A stretch of 64,000 nucleotides of DNA from Cyanobacteria bacterium SIG30 (lineage in GTDB: Bacteria > Cyanobacteriota > Vampirovibrionia > Gastranaerophilales > Gastranaerophilaceae), in assembly GCA_015152475.1 (NCBI GenBank), contig SUTW01000007.1, positions 1 to 64,000 on the forward strand. The letters are read 5' to 3'. The position numbers and the translations under genes were made by a program. Numbering within the stretch: the stretch's first letter is position 1; each line of letters opens with the position of its first letter. Shown here one piece after another: positions 57,777-64,000 of the stretch. The notes beneath the pieces were generated by a model. It was not told where the DNA came from and did not search any database. It saw only the letters and a program-made list of their open reading frames with translations.

Positions 57777-59090
57777 CTATTTCGTTTTGTTTGCAATTTC
57801 TGTTTCAGAATGTTTCAGGCTATTTTCAATAAGCTTTGAATAAATTGGTTTGTGGTTTAATTTTTGTGCAATTAAATCAGCAATTGCAGCACTTAGCATT
57901 ATTGGCAAAATAAATTTGTATCCGGCTGTCATTTCAAAAACCATAACAACTGCGGTAATCGGGGTTCTTGCTACGGCAGATAAAAATGCCCCCATTCCTA
58001 TCATTGAAATTATAATTGGATCAACGTTAAAACCAAGCAAATTAAACAAAGAAGCAATAATATATCCAAGAAAAGCTCCAAGCATAAGCATTGGTAAAAA
58101 TATTCCACCTGCGGCTCCTGAACCAAAACAAAAAGGAGTAATTAAAAATTTTGCAATAAAAATAACAATAATTGTTATGAGTGAAAATTTATGCGTCAAA
58201 AGAGCTTCAATAGCCAAGTTGCCAGACCCTAAAACATAAGGAATAAATAAACCAATTACGCCAACCACAAAACCTGCTATTGCAGGTTTTAGCCAGTTTG
58301 GTATTTTTGTTAATTTTTCAAAAAAATTATTATTAAAATATATGATTTTTGCAAAAGTAACACCCAAAATTCCTGCAACAATTCCTAGAACTACACAAAC
58401 AAATAAACCTTCATAATTTAGAGTATTTGAAATTTCAGGAATAGCAAAAGATGGGTTGTCACCCATTATGTGGCGTGCAATTCCAGATGCCGTAACTGTT
58501 GCAATAAGTATTGGAAAAAGCAAATTTGAATCAAATTTATTTGTTAATTCTTCAAAAACAAATAATGTGCCTGCTATTGGCGCATTAAATGTCGCACCTA
58601 TTGCGGAACCTGCACCCGATGCTATTAATTTTTCCTGCATGGCGCCTTTTAATTTAAATAATTTTGCAACAAAAGCACCACATCCTGCGCCAAGTTGTAC
58701 ACTTGGACCTTCTCTACCTAATGACATACCGGTTCCAATTCCTGCAACACCTGCAAGAAACTTGATAAAAACACTTCTCACCCTTATAAAATTTCCCATT
58801 CTTGCTATAACCATTTTGACAAATGGGATTCCGCTACCTTTTGTTTCTGGCGCAAATTTATATATAAGAAATCCTGCAATTAAACCGCCTGATGTTGTGA
58901 TTAATGGAAAAATTATTATTTTTTGTACAATTGGTAAATTTGATACTATTTTTTGAATAAAGAAAAACAGGTTATTTATACAAGCTTTAAATATAACAGC
59001 AATCAAACCCGATAACAAACCAACAAGAACAACTTGCAAAATCGTTTTTCCATATGTTATTTTTAAGAGTTTTTCTTTAATTTTCTTCAT
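57777..59090 (-). CDS. ClC-family chloride/proton antiporter
   Basis: 437 residues, the usual ClC core without CBS domains. The selectivity-filter motifs are GSGIPFVK, GREGPSVQLGAG (with the gating Glu) and GAAGGIFLPML. The gating glutamate favours an H+/Cl- exchanger over a channel. Inner membrane. Proton glutamate of E. coli ClcA cannot be placed with certainty. Confidence 0.88.
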   Translation of the reverse strand: MKKIKEKLLKITYGKTILQVVLVGLLSGLIAVIFKACINNLFFFIQKIVSNLPIVQKIIIFPLITTSGGLIAGFLIYKFAPETKGSGIPFVKMVIARMGNFIRVRSVFIKFLAGVAGIGTGMSLGREGPSVQLGAGCGAFVAKLFKLKGAMQEKLIASGAGSAIGATFNAPIAGTLFVFEELTNKFDSNLLFPILIATVTASGIARHIMGDNPSFAIPEISNTLNYEGLFVCVVLGIVAGILGVTFAKIIYFNNNFFEKLTKIPNWLKPAIAGFVVGVIGLFIPYVLGSGNLAIEALLTHKFSLITIIVIFIAKFLITPFCFGSGAAGGIFLPMLMLGAFLGYIIASLFNLLGFNVDPIIISMIGMGAFLSAVARTPITAVVMVFEMTAGYKFILPIMLSAAIADLIAQKLNHKPIYSKLIENSLKHSETEIANKTK

Positions 59091-59273
59091 AATTTAAGTA
59101 TATTACAAAATGCATAATGATTTTAATTCAAATTTAAATTATTTTTTAATCAAAATTAATTTTTTAGATTCTGTATTTTGTTAACGATGTTATTGTGTAA
59201 ACAATTGTTAAAATGTAATTCAAACGGTAAAGATTTTGCCAAAATAGCCGTAATCTTAATCGTGGGTTAAGTG

Positions 59274-62261
59274 ATGAAATTTGAACAAATTAAAAATAAC
59301 CATATTAATTTAAACACGACTAACGTTCAGAAAAAAATCCTGACACCGAATTTCTGTGCGCAAAATGAACAAAATTTAACTGAATTTTCTTCCGAATATT
59401 CAAATGCGCAGCGTTCTTTGGCGATATCTTCAATTAATTTTAAAGGAAAAGAGACAATTAATGAGGGAAAATATAACATAAGTGATGAAACTCGCCAAAG
59501 AATGGAAAAATTAAAAGATGCAATGGCGGAGCGCAGATTTGATGCAACAACCGTTAATGATGTCGACAATTTTATTCATGACGATAATATTGGTTTTGTG
59601 GAAAAATTAGTGAAATCTAAAGGATATATTGAATATGATATTGTGTCTTTAATGAAAAGTACTTTTCGCAGAAAATCTCTTATTCCTCTGGCTGAAGAAT
59701 TGTGTTTTAATAAAAAACTTAAGCGTTTAAAATATGATGCTCCTTTGATATTAAATGTTACTAAAAATGATACACTTGAAATAGCAGAACGCCTTTGCCA
59801 TGATAAAGAAATTAATTCTGATGAAATATGTTATATTTTGTCTCGCTTAAATGACGAAAACGCAGAACTTTTTGAAATGCTTTATAATGACAAAAATTTT
59901 CCAAAAGAAGATATTTTTAGCGTTTTAGACGGTGCAAAAGGCGAAGCCGTTAAGGCTAAAATGGAAATACTTTCATATATTAAAGATAAAAATTTAAATT
60001 TTTCTAAAGAGGTAAATTCTGAAATTGTCAGAGGAGTAACGCACGAAAATATTGAAAAAGCTAAAAAATTATGCGTTAACGAAAATATTTATCCTTGTTT
60101 TATTGCTGATTTTTTAAGAAATGAATTAGAAGTTGAACAATATGAAAAACTAAAAAATAATGCTCCCTCGCATATTTTTAAAAAACTTACAAATAATTTT
60201 TCAACTTTGTTAATTGCTGTCAAATTCGCAAATTTATATGGGAAAGAAAATTTTAACGAATTATCTTCTGTCGAAAAAAAAGAAGCATTAAGAAATATTA
60301 TGGGTCTAAATAATGATTTGTTCCATGATAAAAAAATAAAAAATTATTTTCCCTTTTTGCCAAAAAATCAAGACGAATATTGCAACATTTTGTCGGAATT
60401 AGTTAAATCAATAAGTATAAAAACAGATAATTTATCAGATTTAGAAATAGAAAATTTTTATAATGCAACAAATAAGTTATCAAAAGAGTTATCTGTTTTG
60501 TCTGATGAAGAATTTAATAAACTTGAAATCAGGCAAGAATATTCTAAAAATGAATTTATAATTAATGTTTTAAAAGAAACTGAAAACTTAACAAAAGCTG
60601 AAAAAGATAAAGTTTTTGATTATTTTGGCTTTGAATTATATCAAGATAGTTATTCAAAAATTGGTTATTCTTTATCTGGTTATCCGTCGAATTCGAACGA
60701 TGACAAAGCGTTGTCTCAAATAAAAAATAATGATACAAAATTAGTTGTTGAAAAGTTAAAATATTTTGTCGATAAATTTAATAAAGACAATAAAGTCGTT
60801 TGTAATAATAAAAAAATTGAACCCCTTTTGAACGACATATTTAACACTATTCCAGAAATGCGTACTATGATAAACAAAAAACAACATAATACACATGATT
60901 TTGATACTTTTAAACATAGTTTAAAAGTAATGCAAAAAATAACACAGGATTCCGATTTTGAAAAATTAAGCAAAGGGGATAAAAAGCTTTTATTACTTGC
61001 AAGTTTAACTCACGATATTACAAAAAGAGAATATTATATAGATAAAACTCACCCAAATGAAAGTGCTTTTGATACTTTTTATATTACAAAAAAATTAAAT
61101 TTATCCAGAGATGAAGAAATTAAATTGTTTTCTTTAATTAAACATCATGATTGGTATGAAAAAGTAAATACTAACCAAAAAACTACTCAATCTACTGCAT
61201 TTGATATGCAATACGATAATTTATTTGATATGGCAACCATCTTTACAAAAGCTGATTTAATGGCTGTTAAAAAAGATGATGAATTTTATGATAAATACAG
61301 TGATGAATTAAACCCAACCTGTATGGAAATAAAAAAATATATAGCTGAATTGCAAAAAACAAGACCGATTTTACCAACAACAAAAATTCCAAATGCAAGT
61401 TCAATTAGAGAAAAAGTTACTATAATAAAATCTGATGGCTCAACAAATTTAAAAGGATTATATATTGATAAAAATGGTCTTGTTATTATCAAATATAATG
61501 AGGTTGAAGATTGGGAAGCTCTTGGTTTTGAAAAAAATTCTATCTCAAAAGGTATTTGTGCTACTGATAAAAATAATGCCAAAATTAATACAGGTAATAT
61601 AAAATTCATTGCTCATGGTCTTGAAACACCAGACCAGTTGGCAAATTTTGGCGCCTTTTCTTTACCTGATTCAGATGCACTGTTGTCTGTTAGTTATATG
61701 GAACGTCCTGAAAGTAAATATAGATTATTTAGACCACAAGGTATTTTGTTAGATGTAAATACAAAATATATTTATGGAGGTGGAGAAACGGATAGTGGTT
61801 CAGGGTGCCACAAAAATATTGAACAATTTAAAAAAGATTATGTTTTTGGCGGCAAAAGAGAGTCAGACAGGCGTTTTATATCTAATCTTATAAAAGAAAC
61901 TCTTGATTTATCAGATGAAGAATATATTGAATTTTTGAAAAATAATGAAAATAAATCTTGGAATGAAATTACGCCTGTTGAATACCAAAAACCCCTTCTT
62001 GAAGCATTCGCAAAGATGAGTTCTAAAAAAAGACATCATGATAGGGAATATAATGAAATGTATGTTTCTAATCCAAAAATTACAGCAGTTTTTGCTTATA
62101 GTATGCAAAATTCACCAATAGGAAATCCTGTTGAGTTTTTAAATAGTACAATAAAAGAAGAAATGACAAATATGGAAAAAATGTCTAATGCTGAAAGAAC
62201 ATCTTTTTTAAAAGAATACGCAATTAAAAATGATGTGCCTTTCGTCGTTTTTGGTGATTAA
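59274..62261 (+). CDS. Large unknown protein with N-terminal INFKG motif and central HD phosphohydrolase domain
   Basis: 995 residues from the ATG at 59274 (a GTG directly before it is also possible). Order: 50-residue lead with SSINFKGKETI at about 54-64; a helical-repeat region (about 85-330); an HD domain with His541/His548, His580-Asp581 (LTHDIT), His624/His625-Asp626 and Asp661 as metal ligands; and a C-terminal 290-residue domain with LFRPQGILLDVNTKYIYGGG that I do not recognise. HD proteins hydrolyse phosphates or nucleotides. No signal peptide. Upstream 180 bases hold no gene; they contain GTGTAAA at 59195. Confidence 0.65.
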   Translation: MKFEQIKNNHINLNTTNVQKKILTPNFCAQNEQNLTEFSSEYSNAQRSLAISSINFKGKETINEGKYNISDETRQRMEKLKDAMAERRFDATTVNDVDNFIHDDNIGFVEKLVKSKGYIEYDIVSLMKSTFRRKSLIPLAEELCFNKKLKRLKYDAPLILNVTKNDTLEIAERLCHDKEINSDEICYILSRLNDENAELFEMLYNDKNFPKEDIFSVLDGAKGEAVKAKMEILSYIKDKNLNFSKEVNSEIVRGVTHENIEKAKKLCVNENIYPCFIADFLRNELEVEQYEKLKNNAPSHIFKKLTNNFSTLLIAVKFANLYGKENFNELSSVEKKEALRNIMGLNNDLFHDKKIKNYFPFLPKNQDEYCNILSELVKSISIKTDNLSDLEIENFYNATNKLSKELSVLSDEEFNKLEIRQEYSKNEFIINVLKETENLTKAEKDKVFDYFGFELYQDSYSKIGYSLSGYPSNSNDDKALSQIKNNDTKLVVEKLKYFVDKFNKDNKVVCNNKKIEPLLNDIFNTIPEMRTMINKKQHNTHDFDTFKHSLKVMQKITQDSDFEKLSKGDKKLLLLASLTHDITKREYYIDKTHPNESAFDTFYITKKLNLSRDEEIKLFSLIKHHDWYEKVNTNQKTTQSTAFDMQYDNLFDMATIFTKADLMAVKKDDEFYDKYSDELNPTCMEIKKYIAELQKTRPILPTTKIPNASSIREKVTIIKSDGSTNLKGLYIDKNGLVIIKYNEVEDWEALGFEKNSISKGICATDKNNAKINTGNIKFIAHGLETPDQLANFGAFSLPDSDALLSVSYMERPESKYRLFRPQGILLDVNTKYIYGGGETDSGSGCHKNIEQFKKDYVFGGKRESDRRFISNLIKETLDLSDEEYIEFLKNNENKSWNEITPVEYQKPLLEAFAKMSSKKRHHDREYNEMYVSNPKITAVFAYSMQNSPIGNPVEFLNSTIKEEMTNMEKMSNAERTSFLKEYAIKNDVPFVVFGD

Positions 62262-62418
62262 TTATTTTTTAAATAAAAATAAAACTCCAATTTTAAATTC
62301 ACCTATTTTCTAATATGCAAAAGTATTTTTGGATGACGTGGCGCTTTATTCTAAGAAAAGACATTTCCAGAATGTTATGTTGCGTTTTTAATTTCGCCAT
62401 TGTTTTAAATATCAATTC
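62262..62418. other. Intergenic region without a supported gene
   Basis: 157 bases between convergent genes. It has a slightly higher G+C patch (about 62330-62400) than its surroundings and no clear hairpin. A 33-codon reading frame on the minus strand has no ribosome binding site. Confidence 0.4.
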
Positions 62419-64000
62419 TCAGGCGTGATTTAATTTAGCACTTTCTTTTACCAATTCTTTATACAATTCATATCCGCCCATAAAAGAATAAACATTATTG
62501 AACCCTTTTTGAGCTAATATTCTTGACGCACAATAGCTTGTATAGCCTGTATTACAAGATAAAATCACTTTTTTATCCTTTGGAATTTCATCAAGCCTTT
62601 CTCTAATTTCAGCGATAGGAATATTTATAGCACCATCAATTGTCCCCATTTTATAAATCATATTAGGTCGAACATCAATAACAACAGCACCATTTAAATC
62701 TTCAAAATAAGCAGGCTTAACAAGCCCTTTTAAAATATTATCAGCACTCATTCCTAAAATATTCACAGGATCTTTTGCACTAGAATATGGCGGAGCATAG
62801 CATAATTCAGCGTCAATCATATCTTGCACGGTGCCATTATTTCGCATAATTGTTGCAATTACATCGACTCTTTTTTCAACTCCACTTTCGCCAATTCCTT
62901 GAATACCTAAGATTTTACCGTCATTAGAGAATAGTAATTTATACAAAATCATATCTGAATGAGGGTAATATCCGGCATGAGAGCGACCGTAAACGTAAGA
63001 TTTCCAATAAGGAATTTCTTTTTGTTTTAACTGTTTTTCGTTGTTTCCGCTACTTGCAACAGTTAATTCAAAAATCTTTACAACACTTGTGCCTTGGGTG
63101 TTTTTATAAGTCGAATTAAGTCCACAGATATTATCCGCAACAATTCGACCTTGACGATTAGCAGGCCCTGCAAGAGGTAAAAGTGTGTTTTGTCCGCTTA
63201 CAAAATCTTTCGCTTCAATATTATCACCCGCAGCATAAATAAACTCGTTTGAAGTTTTTAAATACTCATCAACAATAATCCCTCGATTTGTTTCTAGCCC
63301 AGCTTTTAGTGCTAAATCGGTTTCAGGCTTAACCCCAATTGCTAAAATACATAAATCATAGTCAATTGCGTTATTTGAATTTAGAATAATCTGGTTTTTG
63401 CTAAACTTTTGAACCCCATCAGATAAAATCAATTTTACGCCTTTTTTAATCATTTCATTTTGTGCAATTTTTGCAATTTCAAAATCAACAGGTGCCAAAA
63501 TTTGGTTATTTAGCTCAATTAAAGTTGTATCTAGCCCAATTTCTGTAAGGTTTTCGGTGATTTCTATTCCAATAAAACCACCACCTATGACCGCAACTTT
63601 TTTAACAGGATTGTTTTTAATATAGTTTTTGATTTTATCAGCATCGCTTAAAGTTCTGACGACAAAAGCTTTGTCTTTATTTAAACCCGCAAAATTAGGA
63701 ACAATAGGGCTTGCACCGTTTGCTAAAACTAAATAATCATAACTTAGTTTTTCATTAGAATTTGTAAGAATAAATTTTTCTTCTTTGTTTATTTCAATAA
63801 CTTCTGTTTCTAAATGGACATCAATATTAAACCAAGATTTAAACTTTTGAGGAGTTGAAACAAGTATACTATCTCTATTTGGAATAACATCAGAAATGTA
63901 ATACGGAAGACCGCAATTAGCGATTGAGACTTCGCTTGTTCGCTCTAGAATGATTATTTCAGCGTCTTCATTTAGCCTTCTTAATCTTGTTGCACAACTT
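62419..64000 (-). CDS. CoA-disulfide reductase with C-terminal rhodanese domain (partial)
   Basis: The frame runs off the right edge of the window; 526 residues are visible and the N-terminus is missing. Seen in order: SCATRLRRL, the active-site SIANCGLPYYIS with the single redox Cys, an NAD-binding VAVIGGGFIGIEITENL, FAD segments (YAAGDNIEA), and a C-terminal rhodanese domain (VVIDVRPN ... VILSCNTGY). This matches CoADR-Rhd enzymes, which reduce CoA disulfide or persulfide. A shorter start at 63498 is inside the conserved fold and rejected. It is the only member of this pathway here. Confidence 0.9.
   Translation of the reverse strand, partial: SCATRLRRLNEDAEIIILERTSEVSIANCGLPYYISDVIPNRDSILVSTPQKFKSWFNIDVHLETEVIEINKEEKFILTNSNEKLSYDYLVLANGASPIVPNFAGLNKDKAFVVRTLSDADKIKNYIKNNPVKKVAVIGGGFIGIEITENLTEIGLDTTLIELNNQILAPVDFEIAKIAQNEMIKKGVKLILSDGVQKFSKNQIILNSNNAIDYDLCILAIGVKPETDLALKAGLETNRGIIVDEYLKTSNEFIYAAGDNIEAKDFVSGQNTLLPLAGPANRQGRIVADNICGLNSTYKNTQGTSVVKIFELTVASSGNNEKQLKQKEIPYWKSYVYGRSHAGYYPHSDMILYKLLFSNDGKILGIQGIGESGVEKRVDVIATIMRNNGTVQDMIDAELCYAPPYSSAKDPVNILGMSADNILKGLVKPAYFEDLNGAVVIDVRPNMIYKMGTIDGAINIPIAEIRERLDEIPKDKKVILSCNTGYTSYCASRILAQKGFNNVYSFMGGYELYKELVKESAKLNHA

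Noticed and set aside
62299-62400. 33-aa minus-strand reading frame
   Set aside because: No ribosome binding site, odd composition and no sign of conservation visible.

Overview
The window is AT-rich bacterial chromosome, densely coded on both strands. It most resembles a non-photosynthetic relative of Cyanobacteria, such as gut Vampirovibrionia/Melainabacteria (Gastranaerophilales). Three things point there: RNA polymerase beta' is split into rpoC1 and rpoC2 with a very large insertion in the trigger loop, as in Cyanobacteria; pilin-like genes carry an AFTLAEVLITLAIIGVVAAL-type signal; and many small unknown proteins start with a short I-x-F-[KGA]-G-like motif. The lineage is inferred from gene content, not from a tree. 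No phage, IS element, CRISPR array or rRNA operon was seen.

Layout. 1-1800: two tandem pilin-like genes, each with a poly-G tract in the leader codons (11 G, out of frame; 10 G, in frame) and the same terminator. 1814-7326: family 4 uracil-DNA glycosylase, then a leftward metG / SigF-like sigma factor / prepilin peptidase operon and a membrane glycosyltransferase. 7429-11853: rightward ilvE, mlaE-like permease, wecB, dnaJ-like, queE. 11863-17680: TPR protein, LCP cell-wall ligase, small unknowns, leuC-rimM-trmD (leftward), zincin-like protein. 17830-25259: a 54-aa protein, DUF475 membrane protein, clpB, an M20 peptidase with pgeF, an orphan receiver domain and two small unknowns. 25444-34765: initiator tRNA-Met facing the rpoB-rpoC1-rpoC2 operon. 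34884-37748: secreted and motif-bearing unknowns, rarA. 37763-43702: rightward run of solute-binding protein, MFS sugar transporter, two secreted proteins, lspA, rluD-like and a LapA-like protein. 43755-46637: a leftward pair of membrane unknowns and an unrecognised protein. 46634-54534: eight-gene leftward run (TPR, dus, GIY-YIG, PxpA-like, yvcK, panB, panC, membrane unknown). 54608-64000: motif protein, ddh, large unknown, ClC transporter, a 995-aa HD-domain protein and a CoA-disulfide reductase/rhodanese fusion cut by the window edge.

How the parts connect. The pilins, prepilin peptidase and a SigF-type sigma factor form a pilus/pseudopilus module whose surface component looks phase-variable. 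Housekeeping genes cover transcription, tRNA modification, pantothenate, leucine and branched-chain amino acid metabolism, and peptidoglycan/envelope work (ddh, LCP, wecB, lspA).

The less explained layer consists of: at least eight proteins with the short N-terminal motif; a TTTACAT element 76-84 nt upstream of three unknown operons; and a set of genes whose -10 box sits about 6 nt before the ATG with no Shine-Dalgarno, suggesting leaderless mRNAs. These are sequence patterns only; the functions proposed for them are inference.
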